Made by a program: the position numbers and the translations under genes. Below the pieces are notes generated by a model. The model did no database searches and had not been told where the DNA came from. It saw only the letters and a list, made by a program, of their open reading frames with translations. Positions 1 through 9,026 of a stretch of 64,000 nucleotides of DNA are shown here, piece by piece (within the stretch, counting starts at the first letter, position 1; every line of letters starts with the position of its first letter). Source of the DNA: Rhodobacteraceae bacterium HLUCCA12 (GTDB lineage: Bacteria > Pseudomonadota > Alphaproteobacteria > Rhodobacterales > Rhodobacteraceae); the NCBI GenBank assembly GCA_001314715.1, contig LJSV01000006.1:62001-126000 (forward strand). Reading direction: 5' to 3'.

Positions 1-75
1 CCGTGGGGGCCCTATTACATCTGGGGGGCAACGGCGCGAATGCTGAAGGTTCTGGCAGAAAGGCTTGAGCAATGA
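1..75 (+). CDS. C-terminal end of a Nudix hydrolase, probably CoA pyrophosphatase (partial)
   Basis: Only the last 24 codons are inside the window. The tail reads ...GPYYIWGATARMLKVLAE..., and the WGATA segment is what the CoA/NTP pyrophosphatase branch of the Nudix family carries at its C-terminus. The catalytic Nudix box is outside the window, so the assignment rests on this tail and on the neighbour: in Rhodobacteraceae a CoA pyrophosphatase gene commonly precedes cca. The stop TGA overlaps the cca start as ATGA, so the two are translationally coupled. Confidence 0.6.
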   Translation, partial: PWGPYYIWGATARMLKVLAERLEQ

Positions 76-1226
76 AGGTTGCGGGCGACTGGCTGACCAG
101 CAATGCCACCCAGTCGGTCCTGGCCATGCTGACCGGCGCTGGCCACCACGCCCTGTGCGTGGGCGGATGCGTGCGCAACGCGCTTTTGCAAATGCCGGTC
201 TCGGATGTCGACATCGCCACCGACGCAACGCCCGAAACCGTCACCAGCCTGGCCGAACAAGCCGGGTTGCGCGCCGTTCCCACCGGTTTCGCGCATGGCA
301 CCGTCACCGTGGTCGTCGATGGCACCGGGTTCGAGGTCACAACCTTTCGCCATGATGTCGAAACCTTTGGCCGCCATGCGCGCGTGGCCTTCAGCGCGGA
401 CCTGACGCAAGATGCCCGGCGCCGCGATTTTACCATGAACGCGCTCTACGCGCAGGCCGATGGCCAGGTGATCGACCCGATCGGCGGGCTGCCCGACCTT
501 CAGGCGCGGTGCGTGCGCTTTGTCGGCACCCCCGAAAACCGCATCCGCGAGGATTTTCTGCGAATTCTGCGTTTTTTCCGGTTTCACGCGCAATATGGCG
601 ATCCGGCCCAAGGCCTGGATGCCGATGCGCTGGCCGCCTGCGCCGCATTCGCGCCCAGGCTCGAAACCCTCTCGCAAGAGCGGGTTGGCGCCGAGATGCG
701 CAAGCTGCTGGCAGCAGCCGACCCCGCGCCCGCGGTCGCGGCCATGCAGGCCAGCGGCGTGCTGCGCCATATCCTGCACGGCGCCGATGCCCGCGCCCTG
801 CCCGTTCTCGTGCATCTTGAGGGGGACACGCCGGGCGGATGGCTGCGGCGGCTGGCGGTTCTGGGGGGCGCGGATGCGGCCGATGCGCTGCGCCTGACCC
901 GCGCCGAAACCCGCGCTCTGGCCCAGATCCGCGACCAGATCGGCAGCACGGCCGGACCTGCGGAACTGGGCTACCGGCTGAACCCGCATCTGGCCACGGA
1001 CGTGGTGCTGGCCCGTGCCGCCCTGACGGAAAGCCCACCCCCCGCGAACTGGCAAGACGACATTGCCGCCGGCGCGAAAGCGCGGTTTCCGCTGCGCCCG
1101 GCGGACCTGATGCCCGATCTGCAAGGCGCCGCGTTGGGCGCCGCGCTCAAGCGCGCCGAGGCTTACTGGATCGCCAGCGGCTTTCAGGCCGATCGCGAGA
1201 CACTTATTGCCATCGCACAACCCTGA
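72..1226 (+). CDS. cca: CCA tRNA nucleotidyltransferase
   Basis: Adds or repairs the 3' CCA end of tRNAs using CTP and ATP (class II nucleotidyltransferase / poly(A) polymerase head family). The 384-residue protein shows the family signature in order: GGCVRN at about residues 31-36, the metal-binding DVD at 45-47, an RRRDFTMNALY block near 120-130 that fixes the nucleotide, then IDPIGG and the RIREDFLRILRFFRF neck helix near 160-175. The rest is the helical tRNA-binding part. The start overlaps the stop of the upstream Nudix gene by four bases. Length is normal for alphaproteobacterial versions. Whether it is a complete CCA enzyme rather than a poly(A) polymerase is inferred from family similarity and its length. 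Confidence 0.93.
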   Translation: MKVAGDWLTSNATQSVLAMLTGAGHHALCVGGCVRNALLQMPVSDVDIATDATPETVTSLAEQAGLRAVPTGFAHGTVTVVVDGTGFEVTTFRHDVETFGRHARVAFSADLTQDARRRDFTMNALYAQADGQVIDPIGGLPDLQARCVRFVGTPENRIREDFLRILRFFRFHAQYGDPAQGLDADALAACAAFAPRLETLSQERVGAEMRKLLAAADPAPAVAAMQASGVLRHILHGADARALPVLVHLEGDTPGGWLRRLAVLGGADAADALRLTRAETRALAQIRDQIGSTAGPAELGYRLNPHLATDVVLARAALTESPPPANWQDDIAAGAKARFPLRPADLMPDLQGAALGAALKRAEAYWIASGFQADRETLIAIAQP

Positions 1227-1291
1227 GCGCAGCCCTTTCCTTTCGTTCGTGCGCGGCCTATTTTTGCCATCACAGATCGAAAGTCCCTTCC

Positions 1292-3139
1292 GTGTTGCAT
1301 TTATTTGAACGACTGGTGGACCCCTACACCAGCTATACCGAAACGGACCACCCGCCGCAGCGGCTGTGGCCGTTCCTGCGCCAGTACATGGGGCCGTTCC
1401 GCAAGGTCTTCTGGGCCGCGGGGGTGATGTCGGTCATCGTGGCCTTCGTCGAGATCGGTCTCTTGTGGTATCTGGGCCGGGTCGTCGACCTTCTGGAAGA
1501 AGCCGGTGCGCGGGACTTCTGGGCCCTGCATGGCTGGGAGATGGTCGCCGCGGCGGTGTTCATCCTGCTGATCCGCCCGATCTTGCAGGCGATCGACGTG
1601 GGGCTGATCAACAACGCCATCCTGCCCAATTTCGGCACGATCATCCGCTGGCGCGCGCATCGGCAGGTGCTGCGCCAGTCGGTCGGCTGGTTCGAGAACG
1701 ATTTCGCCGGGCGCATCGCCAACCGGATCATGCAGACGCCCCCGGCGGCAGGCGAGGCGGTGTTCCAGATCTTCGACGCGCTGAGCTTTTCGATCGCCTA
1801 TATCGTCGGTGCCGCGCTTTTGCTGATGGGGTCCGACCCACGGCTGGTGATCCCGCTCATGGTCTGGCTGGCGCTTTATGCGCTTCTGGTGCGCTGGACC
1901 ATCCGGCGCGTGGGTCCGGCCTCCAAGGCCGCCTCGGATGCGCGCAGCGCCGTCACCGGCCGCGTGGTCGATGCGTATTCGAACATCCATAGCGTCAAGC
2001 TTTTTGCCCATCATGAACGCGAACTGGACTACGCGCGCGAGTCGATCGAGACCGCGCGGCGCACCTTTCAGAAGGAAATGCGCATCTTCACCATCATGGA
2101 CCTGTGCCTGGTCACGCTGAACGGGCTCTTGATCGTGGCGGTCGTGGGCTGGGCGATCTGGCTCTGGACAACCGGCGCGGCCAGCCTGGGCGTGGTCGCC
2201 GCGGCGTCGGCGCTGGTGCTGCGCCTCAACGGGATGACCGGCTGGATCATGTGGGCGGTGTCGAGCTTCTTTCGCAACCTCGGCGTGGTGGCCGAAGGCA
2301 TGGAAACCATCGCCCAGCCGATCTCGCTGGTGGATGCACCCGATGCCCGGCCACTGAACTTTACCGAAGGCCGGATCGAGCTGAAAGGCGTGACCCATCA
2401 CTACGGCCGCGAGTCCGGCGGGTTGCAGGATGTTTCGCTGACCATAGAACCGGGGGAAAAGCTGGGCGTGATCGGTCGCTCGGGCGCGGGAAAATCGACG
2501 CTGGTGAAACTGCTCTTGCGGTTCTACGACACCGAGCGCGGGCAGATCCTGATCGACGGACAGGACATCGCGACGGTGACGCAGGACAGCCTGCGCAAGA
2601 AGATCGGCATGGTGCAGCAGGATACATCGCTCTTGCACCGCTCGGTGCGCGAAAACATCCTCTATGGTCGCCCCGACGCCACCGAGGACGAGATGCGCGC
2701 CGCCGCCCGCCGGGCCGAGGCGCATGAATTCATCCCTGATCTGGCCGACCCCGAGGGCCGAACCGGCTATGACGCGCGGGTCGGCGAACGCGGGGTCAAG
2801 CTGTCAGGCGGGCAACGCCAGCGGATCGCGCTGGCCCGCGTGATCCTGAAGGATGCGCCGATTCTGGTTCTGGACGAGGCCACGAGCGCGCTGGACAGCG
2901 AGGTCGAGGCCGCGATTCAGGACACGCTTTATGGCGTGATGGAGGGCAAGACCGTGATCGCCATTGCCCACCGCCTGTCGACGATTGCCCGGATGGACCG
3001 GATCGTGGTGCTGGACGACGGGCGCATCGTCGAGCAGGGAACGCACGGCGAACTGCTGGCCAAGGGCGGGCTATATGCCCGGTTCTGGGCCCGGCAATCG
3101 GGCGGTTTCATCGGCACCGACGAGGAGGCCGCGCAATGA
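1292..3139 (+). CDS. ABC exporter half-transporter (TMD-NBD), first of a tandem pair
   Basis: Membrane exporter subunit with six predicted transmembrane helices in the first ~320 residues and a C-terminal ATPase domain. All ATPase motifs are intact: Walker A GRSGAGKST, Q-loop MVQQDT, signature LSGGQRQR, Walker B ILVLDEATSALDSE, and switch histidine in AIAHRLSTI. No ATG fits the beginning; the reading frame upstream runs inside cca, and the conserved start is GTG at 1292 (VLHLFERL), or TTG one codon later. That gives 615 residues, a normal half-transporter length. It is followed by a homologous half-transporter, so a heterodimeric exporter is likely. The substrate cannot be told from sequence. 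Confidence 0.9.
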   Translation: MLHLFERLVDPYTSYTETDHPPQRLWPFLRQYMGPFRKVFWAAGVMSVIVAFVEIGLLWYLGRVVDLLEEAGARDFWALHGWEMVAAAVFILLIRPILQAIDVGLINNAILPNFGTIIRWRAHRQVLRQSVGWFENDFAGRIANRIMQTPPAAGEAVFQIFDALSFSIAYIVGAALLLMGSDPRLVIPLMVWLALYALLVRWTIRRVGPASKAASDARSAVTGRVVDAYSNIHSVKLFAHHERELDYARESIETARRTFQKEMRIFTIMDLCLVTLNGLLIVAVVGWAIWLWTTGAASLGVVAAASALVLRLNGMTGWIMWAVSSFFRNLGVVAEGMETIAQPISLVDAPDARPLNFTEGRIELKGVTHHYGRESGGLQDVSLTIEPGEKLGVIGRSGAGKSTLVKLLLRFYDTERGQILIDGQDIATVTQDSLRKKIGMVQQDTSLLHRSVRENILYGRPDATEDEMRAAARRAEAHEFIPDLADPEGRTGYDARVGERGVKLSGGQRQRIALARVILKDAPILVLDEATSALDSEVEAAIQDTLYGVMEGKTVIAIAHRLSTIARMDRIVVLDDGRIVEQGTHGELLAKGGLYARFWARQSGGFIGTDEEAAQ

Positions 3140-3175
3140 TGCCCCGCCCGTCCGCCAGATCGCGGGGGCCCGGCG

Positions 3176-3250
3176 AAAGGGGGGCGCTGCCCCCCTCGCC
3201 CTGCGGGCTCACCCCCCGGCGTATTTTCGGCAAGATGAAGGGGCGCGCGG
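3176..3250 (+). repeat. Dispersed two-hairpin intergenic element, copy A
   Basis: The gap between the two ABC genes holds hairpin 1 GGGGGGC-gct-GCCCCCC (3179-3195), hairpin 2 GCCC-tgc-GGGC (3198-3208), then a conserved tail CACCCCCCGGCGTATTTTC (about 3209-3228) running on to CGGCAAGATGAAGGGG. Two more copies lie at about 40154-40232 and 45198-45252 in the opposite orientation. In those copies the second stem is GGCC/GGCC rather than GCCC/GGGC, so pairing is kept while the bases change. The first hairpin resembles a terminator stem but lacks a T run in this orientation. Confidence 0.75.
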
Positions 3251-3281
3251 CCGGATCGGCAATTGCGTCCGGGGGCAACCC

Positions 3282-5114
3282 ATGAGCCTGACCACGCTGA
3301 TTCCCGCCTTCCGCCCCGCTGACGGGCCACCGCCGGGGCGGCTGGGCGCGTTTTTCCGCTGGGCGCTGACCGGGGCCTGGCCGGGGATATCGCTGGCAGC
3401 CGCGGTCTCGGCGCTGGCGGGCATGGCCGAGGTGGCGGCGGCCCTGGTGCTGGGCTGGGTGATCGACGCCGCCGTGGCATCCGAGGGACCGGGGTTCTTT
3501 GCCGAAAACTGGAAGCTGCTGGCGCTGTTCGTGGTCTTTTTCCTGGTGCTGCGCCCGGTCGCGTTCGGGATCAGCTCGGCCACGAACTTTCTGGCGATCG
3601 CGCCGAATGTCGACCCGCTGGTGCTGTCACGCCTCAACCGCTGGACCATGGGGCAGGATATCGGCTTTTTCGACAACGACTTTGCCGGGCGCATCGCGCA
3701 AAAGCAGATCCAGACCGCGCGGGCCCTGACCGATGTCGTCAGCGAAAGCGTGAACACCGTGGCCTTCGCAATGTCGTCGCTGCTGGCCTCGGCGGCGCTG
3801 GTGGCCGCAATCGACTGGCGGCTGGGGATCTGCCTAGTGGTCTGGGCGGCGGCCTATCTGGGCCTGATCAAGCTGTTCTTGCCGCATATCCGCGCGCGTT
3901 CGGGCGCGCGGGCCGGGGCGCGGGCGATGGTGACGGGCCAGGTCGTGGACACGATCACCAATATCCGCACCGTCAAGCTGTTCGCCCATGCCCGCCACGA
4001 GGATCGCAACGCGTTGGACGCGATGGCCCGGTTTCGGGAACGGGTGCTGGCCTTCGGCAAGGTTTCGGCGCTGTTTCGGTTCTCGCTGATGCTGCTGGCC
4101 GGGGTTCTGCCGGTGGTTCTGGTCGCGGGCGCGCTGTGGCTGTGGTCATTCGGCCTGACCACGCCGGGCGCCATCGTGGCTGCCGGCACCGTGGCGATCC
4201 GGCTGGCACAGATGACCGGCTGGGTCAGTTTCACGCTGATGACGATCTATGCCAATATCGGCGAGGTCGAGGACGGCATGCGCACGCTGAGTGCCGCGCA
4301 TGCGCTGACCGATGCCGACGACGCCTATGCCTTGCCGCCGATCGAGGGCGAGATCACCTTTGACGCGGTCGGGTTTGCCTATGGCCGGCGCAGTGGCGGG
4401 GTCGATGGCATCAGCCTGACCATCCGACCCGGCGAGCGCATCGGTATCGTCGGCGCCTCGGGTGCGGGGAAAAGCACGCTGGTGGCGCTGCTGCTGCGGC
4501 TTTACGATGTCGAGGCGGGCGCGGTGCTGATCGATGGCCACGACCTGCGCCGCGTCACGCAGGAATCCTTGCGCCGGCAGATCGGCATGGTCACGCAGGA
4601 TACGGCGATGTTCAACCGTTCTGCGCGCGACAACATCCGCTATGGCCGGCCCGAAGCCACCGAGACCGAGATCGAGGCCGCCGCCCGCGCCGCCGAGGCC
4701 CATGACTTCATTCTCGACCTGCAGGACGGTGCGGGGCGCCGGGGATACGACACATTTCTGGGCGAGCGTGGGGTGCGCCTGTCGGGCGGGCAACGCCAGC
4801 GCATCGCGCTTGCCCGCGCATTCCTCAAGGATGCGCCGATCCTGGTTCTGGACGAAGCCACGAGCGCGCTGGACAGCGAGGTCGAGGCCCAGATCCAAGG
4901 CGCGCTTGAGCGGATCATGCAGGGCAAGACCGTGCTGGCCATCGCGCACCGGCTGTCCACCATCGCGCATATGGACCGCATCATCGTTCTGGACGAGGGG
5001 CGCATCGTCGAGCAGGGCAGCCATGACGAGCTGCTGGCGCGCGGCGGACTTTATGCGCGCTACTGGGCGCGGCAGTCGGGCGGTTTCCTGGGCATGGACG
5101 ACGAGGTGGCGTGA
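3282..5114 (+). CDS. ABC exporter half-transporter (TMD-NBD), second of a tandem pair
   Basis: 610 residues from the ATG at 3282 (MSLTTLIPAF). Six predicted membrane helices occupy roughly residues 20-330. The ATPase domain carries Walker A GASGAGKST, MVTQDT Q-loop, LSGGQRQR signature, ILVLDEATSALDSE Walker B and AIAHRLSTI switch. It resembles the preceding gene throughout, and both have catalytic glutamates. If they form a heterodimer, neither ATP site is visibly degenerate, unlike TM287/288-type exporters. The 142-bp gap between the genes is filled by a dispersed repeat element. The end overlaps the next gene as TGATG. Substrate unknown; lipid, peptide or drug export are all possible. Confidence 0.9.
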   Translation: MSLTTLIPAFRPADGPPPGRLGAFFRWALTGAWPGISLAAAVSALAGMAEVAAALVLGWVIDAAVASEGPGFFAENWKLLALFVVFFLVLRPVAFGISSATNFLAIAPNVDPLVLSRLNRWTMGQDIGFFDNDFAGRIAQKQIQTARALTDVVSESVNTVAFAMSSLLASAALVAAIDWRLGICLVVWAAAYLGLIKLFLPHIRARSGARAGARAMVTGQVVDTITNIRTVKLFAHARHEDRNALDAMARFRERVLAFGKVSALFRFSLMLLAGVLPVVLVAGALWLWSFGLTTPGAIVAAGTVAIRLAQMTGWVSFTLMTIYANIGEVEDGMRTLSAAHALTDADDAYALPPIEGEITFDAVGFAYGRRSGGVDGISLTIRPGERIGIVGASGAGKSTLVALLLRLYDVEAGAVLIDGHDLRRVTQESLRRQIGMVTQDTAMFNRSARDNIRYGRPEATETEIEAAARAAEAHDFILDLQDGAGRRGYDTFLGERGVRLSGGQRQRIALARAFLKDAPILVLDEATSALDSEVEAQIQGALERIMQGKTVLAIAHRLSTIAHMDRIIVLDEGRIVEQGSHDELLARGGLYARYWARQSGGFLGMDDEVA

Positions 5115-5536
5115 TGGATCTTGAAACCGTCGCCCCTGAGGATCTGGGCCGCAGCCTGGCGGGTATCGGCGTCAACCTTCTATGCCGGGACGTGCGGGCG
5201 ATGGCCGGATTTCTCGAACAGGTTTTCGGACTGTCGATCCATCGTCTGAGCCGCGATTTCGCGCTGGCGCGCCATGATTCGGTGCTGTTGCAACTGCATG
5301 CCGATGCCACGTTTGCCCGGCATCCGTTGCACGCGCTGTTGCCCGAAACCCCACCACGCGGTGCGGGCGTGCAGCTTTACCTGTTCGGCATCGACCCCGA
5401 TCTGAGCGCGGCGCGGGCCATGGCCGCAGGCGGCGTGGTGATCGAACCGCCCGCCGACAAGCCACACGGCCTGCGCGAAGCGACGATCCTGGCACCCGAT
5501 GGCTATGCCTTCTCGCCGGCGGTGGCGCGGCCATGA
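5114..5536 (+). CDS. Glyoxalase/bleomycin-resistance (VOC) fold protein
   Basis: Small protein of 140 residues with the paired beta-alpha-beta-beta-beta pattern of the vicinal oxygen chelate superfamily: an opening GVNLLCRDVRAMAGFLEQVFGL segment (written here only as its 5' core LLCRDVRAMAGFLEQVFGL), and a second half ending REATILAPDGYAFSPA, where such proteins place the last metal-ligand strand. No specific enzyme can be named. The ATG at 5114 overlaps the ABC transporter stop as TGATG, and its own stop overlaps the next methyltransferase start as ATGA, so it is probably made from the same mRNA. A GTG one codon upstream is a possible alternative start. Confidence 0.75.
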   Translation: MDLETVAPEDLGRSLAGIGVNLLCRDVRAMAGFLEQVFGLSIHRLSRDFALARHDSVLLQLHADATFARHPLHALLPETPPRGAGVQLYLFGIDPDLSAARAMAAGGVVIEPPADKPHGLREATILAPDGYAFSPAVARP

Positions 5537-6753
5537 GCTACCGGATCGAGCGGCTGGGCCTGCGCGGCGAGGGCGTGGCGAAGGGCGTCTTTGTCGCCCG
5601 CGCCCTGCCCGGCGAGTTCGTCGATGGCCCGGTCGTGGACGGGCGGATCACCCAGCCGCGCATCCTGACGCCCTCAGCCGATCGGGTTTCGGCGCCGTGC
5701 CGTCATTACAAGGCCTGCGGTGGGTGCGCCTTGCAGCATGCCTCGGATACGTTCGTGGCCGCGTGGAAACAGCAGGTCGTCGAACAGGCGCTGGCCGCGC
5801 AGGGCCTGTCGGCCCCGTTTCGCCCGCTGCAAACCTCGCCCGCGCAATCGCGCCGCCGTGCCACTCTGGCCGGACGGCGGCTGAAATCCGGTGCGCTGGT
5901 CGGGTTTCACGCCCGCGGATCGGACACCGTGACCGACGTGGCGGGCTGCCTACTTCTGCATCCCGCGCTTGTGGCCGCGCTGCCGGCGCTGGAGGCAGTC
6001 ACGATCGAAGGCTGCTCACGCAAAGGGGAACTGGCGCTGACCCTGACCGCGCTGGAGGACGGGATCGACCTGGCGGTGTCCGACGGCAAGCCGCTGGATA
6101 CCGCGTTGCGCCTGGCGCTGCCGCGGATCGCGGCGCGCCACGGGCTGGCGCGGCTGACCTGGGACGGCGAGACGCTCTATCAGACCCATGCGCCGGGCCT
6201 GACCTTTGGCGGCGCCCGCGTGACCCCGCCGCCCGGCGCGTTCCTGCAAGCCACGGCCCAAGGCGAGGCGGCGCTGACGCAGGCCCTGCGCGCGGCCATC
6301 GGCGGTGCCCGGCGGGTTGCCGACCTTTTTGCCGGTTGCGGCACCTTTGCGCTGCCGCTGGCGGAACGGGCCGAGGTGCACGCGGTCGAGGGAGACAGCG
6401 CGATGCTGGCAGCGCTCGACGCCGGCTGGCGCGGCAGCGCGGGCCTCAAGCAGGTGACGACCGAGGCGCGCGATCTGTTCCGGCGGCCGCTGCTGGCCGA
6501 TGAGCTGGCGCGGTTCGACGCATTGGTCATCGACCCGCCGCGCGCCGTGGCCGAGGCGCAGTTTGCCCAGATCGCGGCGGCCCGTGTGCCCGTGGTCGGC
6601 GCGGTGTCATGTAACCCGGCCAGTTTTTCCCGCGATGCGCGCATCCTCGTGCAGGCGGGATACCGCATCGATTGGGTTCAGGTCGTCGATCAGTTTCGCT
6701 GGTCATCGCATGTCGAGCTTGCAGCGCGGCTCAGCCTTGCCCATATCGGCTGA
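5533..6753 (+). CDS. Class I SAM-dependent RNA (uracil-C5) methyltransferase, RlmD/TrmA family
   Basis: Predicted to methylate C5 of a uridine in rRNA or tRNA. The 406-residue protein starts with a short TRAM-like RNA-binding part (GVFVARALPGEFV, residues 18-30). It then has the iron-sulfur cysteines C56, C62 and C65 in APCRHYKACGGCALQ, with a fourth candidate in VAGCLLLHP. The methyltransferase domain shows LFAGCGTFALPLAE, the DPPRA motif, the catalytic cysteine in VSCNPASFSRD, and a C-terminal WSSHVE. These match the RumA/RlmD group more than TrmA, which lacks the cluster. The exact target uridine cannot be read from the sequence. Translationally coupled to the VOC protein before it. Confidence 0.88.
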   Translation: MSYRIERLGLRGEGVAKGVFVARALPGEFVDGPVVDGRITQPRILTPSADRVSAPCRHYKACGGCALQHASDTFVAAWKQQVVEQALAAQGLSAPFRPLQTSPAQSRRRATLAGRRLKSGALVGFHARGSDTVTDVAGCLLLHPALVAALPALEAVTIEGCSRKGELALTLTALEDGIDLAVSDGKPLDTALRLALPRIAARHGLARLTWDGETLYQTHAPGLTFGGARVTPPPGAFLQATAQGEAALTQALRAAIGGARRVADLFAGCGTFALPLAERAEVHAVEGDSAMLAALDAGWRGSAGLKQVTTEARDLFRRPLLADELARFDALVIDPPRAVAEAQFAQIAAARVPVVGAVSCNPASFSRDARILVQAGYRIDWVQVVDQFRWSSHVELAARLSLAHIG

Positions 6754-6774
6754 ACCCAAACCACGAGAGTGACG

Positions 6775-7575
6775 ATGACCCTGCGCGAAAACACTGCTCA
6801 TTTCCTGGACCGCCCCATTGTGCGCAACGGAATTATCGCCGTGATCCTGTTCAATGCGGTGCTGCTGGGCATGGAAACATCGGAACCGCTGATGGCGGCG
6901 GCGGGCTCGACGATCATCGCGCTCGACATGGCCTGCCTGGCCGTGTTCGTGGTCGAGCTTGCCTTGAAGATGTTCGCGCAACGCCTGTCGTTCTTTCGCT
7001 CGGGCTGGAACCTGTTCGACTTCTTGATCGTCGGCATCTCGCTGGTGCCGGGGGCGCAAACCTTCAGCGTGCTGCGGGCGCTGCGCATCCTGCGCCTGTT
7101 GCGCGTGATATCGGTCGCGCCATCCCTGCGCCGGGTGGTCGAAGGGTTCGTGCGGGCGCTGCCGGGTATGGGGTCGGTTTTTCTGCTGATGGGGATGCTG
7201 TTCTACATCGGCGCGGTGATGTCGACCAAGCTTTTTGGCGACAGCTTTCCTGAATGGTTCGGTGATCTGGGAAATTCCGCCTTTTCGCTGTTTCAGATCA
7301 TGACGTTGGAAAGCTGGTCCATGGGCATCGTGCGCCCGGTGATGGAGGTGTATCCGCAAGCCTGGCTGTTCTTTGTTCCGTTCATCATGGTGACCACATT
7401 CGCGGTGGTGAACCTGCTGGTCGGCCTGATCGTCAATTCCATGCAGGACGCCCATGCCGAAGAGGCGAATGTGCGCACCGACAGCTACCGCGACGAGGTT
7501 CTGGCACGGTTGCGCGCGATCGAAGCGCGGCTTGAGAAGGCACAGGAACAGAACGTACACGAACACGAGCGGTGA
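6775..7575 (+). CDS. NaChBac-type voltage-gated sodium channel
   Basis: Homotetrameric voltage-gated Na+ channel subunit of 266 residues. S1-S3 lie about 16-36, 47-68 and 78-93. The voltage sensor S4 has arginines every third residue (R101, R104, R107, R110 in RALRILRLLR). S5 is about 129-152, the pore helix and filter TLESWS are at 177-182, and S6 is about 196-223. A heptad-rich coiled coil (about 235-262) is the tetramerisation tail of the family. The filter and following residues match those of the well-studied channel NavAb. The start at 6775 is chosen because GAGAG lies 5 nt upstream; a GTG two codons earlier is possible. Probable roles are Na+-coupled motility, pH or taxis, by analogy. 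Confidence 0.93.
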   Translation: MTLRENTAHFLDRPIVRNGIIAVILFNAVLLGMETSEPLMAAAGSTIIALDMACLAVFVVELALKMFAQRLSFFRSGWNLFDFLIVGISLVPGAQTFSVLRALRILRLLRVISVAPSLRRVVEGFVRALPGMGSVFLLMGMLFYIGAVMSTKLFGDSFPEWFGDLGNSAFSLFQIMTLESWSMGIVRPVMEVYPQAWLFFVPFIMVTTFAVVNLLVGLIVNSMQDAHAEEANVRTDSYRDEVLARLRAIEARLEKAQEQNVHEHER

Positions 7576-7593
7576 ACCCACGCCGCCCGGCGG

Positions 7594-8871
7594 TCACAGG
7601 GCCGGTGGGCCGTCGTATTCGAACAACGCGCAGGACACGTCATCGGGGAAGTCCTCGGACCCGGACCAGCGCGACAGCTCCCACATCAGGGCCTCCAGCA
7701 GGGTGTTGCCGCGCAAGCGCCTGAGGTCTGACAGGATGCGGCCAAGACCGGAATGGCCCAGCTGCTCGCCGCACGGGCCGGGGCATTCGGTGACGCCATC
7801 GGACACGAGGAGCAATCGCTCGCCCGGATTGAGGCGGATTTCGCAATCCTCGTATTCGGCATCGTCGATCAACCCCACCGGCAGGCCACCGTCGCCCAGA
7901 AAGCTGATGCTGCCATCGCGATGCTGGACCAGCGGATGCGGGTGTCCCGCCTGCACCAGGCGAATGATCCCGGTCGTCAGGTCCAGTTCGGCATAGGCCA
8001 GGGTGGCATAGCGTTCGGTCTGGATTTCCGACAGCATCAGGCGGTTCATCGCCGCCGCCACCTGAGACGGCGCGCGACCGACCATGCCCCCGGCGCCCCG
8101 GACGATGGCGATGTTTTGATCCGCCGATGCGCCCGACAGCAGCCCCGCCAGCCGCGCGGTCATCAGCGCCGAGGCCACGCCGTGGCCCGATACGTCAAAG
8201 GAATAAAGGCCCATCTGCTGCGCGTTGATGGCAAAACAGCCGACCATGTCGCCTCCGATATGCCCGCTGGGGCGCAAAAGCATGCTGACATGGCCCGAAT
8301 CGAAGGCATGATCGCGCTCGCGCAGAATCGATTGCTGCAGTTTGCGCGCCTCGATCAGGTCGCGATCCAGCGCCTCGTAGAGATTGCGCAGCTTTGCCAG
8401 CGTGTCGCTGAGTAGGCGGTTCTTGGCGCGCAGCTCGCGTTCCATGGTCAGAAGACGCTCGCCCGCCTTTATCCGGGCGCGCAATTCGCCGGGATCGACG
8501 GGCTTGGCCAGAAAATCGTCGGCGCCAACCTCAAGCCCCTGGGCAACGGCGGCCTTGTCGGAATTCGACGTCAGCAGGATGAAATAGACATAGCGATCAT
8601 CGTCCAGCGCACGCAAGGCACGGCAGAATTCGATGCCATCCATACCCGGCATCATCCAGTCCGACAGGACCAGATCGACATGGGCACGCTGACAGAGCGT
8701 CAGCGCCTCGTCGCCCGAGGCCGCCTGCAACACGTCGAACCCGCAAGCGCGCAGGCCCGAGGCCACCAGGTGGCGCTGCGCGCGCGAATCGTCCACCACC
8801 AGGACGGTGCGAATGCCATGGCGCGGCAATACCGGATTGCCGGGCAGACTGTTGGCGACTGAAGCATTCAC
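7594..8871 (-). CDS. Response regulator fused to SpoIIE/PP2C-type serine phosphatase
   Basis: 425 residues. An N-terminal receiver domain (about 20-140) has the acidic pair VVDDS, the phospho-acceptor aspartate in LVLSDWMMPG and the lysine in FLAKPVDP. A ~50-residue helical linker follows, then a PP2C/SpoIIE phosphatase domain with SFDVSGHGVASALMTARL and RLLLVSDGVTEC. This is the RsbU/RssB-like architecture that dephosphorylates anti-sigma-factor antagonists when the receiver is phosphorylated. The start is a GTG at 8871 with GAAGGTG ahead; no in-frame ATG is close. It is divergent from an Hpt protein gene, which could be its phosphodonor. No antagonist or anti-sigma gene is beside it. Confidence 0.88.
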   Translation of the reverse strand: MNASVANSLPGNPVLPRHGIRTVLVVDDSRAQRHLVASGLRACGFDVLQAASGDEALTLCQRAHVDLVLSDWMMPGMDGIEFCRALRALDDDRYVYFILLTSNSDKAAVAQGLEVGADDFLAKPVDPGELRARIKAGERLLTMERELRAKNRLLSDTLAKLRNLYEALDRDLIEARKLQQSILRERDHAFDSGHVSMLLRPSGHIGGDMVGCFAINAQQMGLYSFDVSGHGVASALMTARLAGLLSGASADQNIAIVRGAGGMVGRAPSQVAAAMNRLMLSEIQTERYATLAYAELDLTTGIIRLVQAGHPHPLVQHRDGSISFLGDGGLPVGLIDDAEYEDCEIRLNPGERLLLVSDGVTECPGPCGEQLGHSGLGRILSDLRRLRGNTLLEALMWELSRWSGSEDFPDDVSCALFEYDGPPAL

Positions 8872-9026
8872 GCGGCACCTTCACATTCTGGGTCGTCTGG
8901 TTCTGACTGCAACGTCCTTAGATTTGATTGACGATTCAATTTGTTTGCTTTTCCGCCATTCGTGGTAATGGAATGGATCTGGATTGTTCGTATGCTGCCG
9001 TATTGCAGTTGTTTGTGAGGATTGGC

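Noticed and set aside
839-1291. N-terminal extension of the first ABC transporter inside cca
   Set aside because: The extension is Arg/Gly/Pro-rich shadow sequence of cca and has no homology to exporters; the conserved start is at 1292.
8924-8939. TTGATTGACGATTCAA as a possible FNR/FnrL site
   Set aside because: FNR sites need TTGA-N6-TCAA; here the spacer is 8, so it does not fit.
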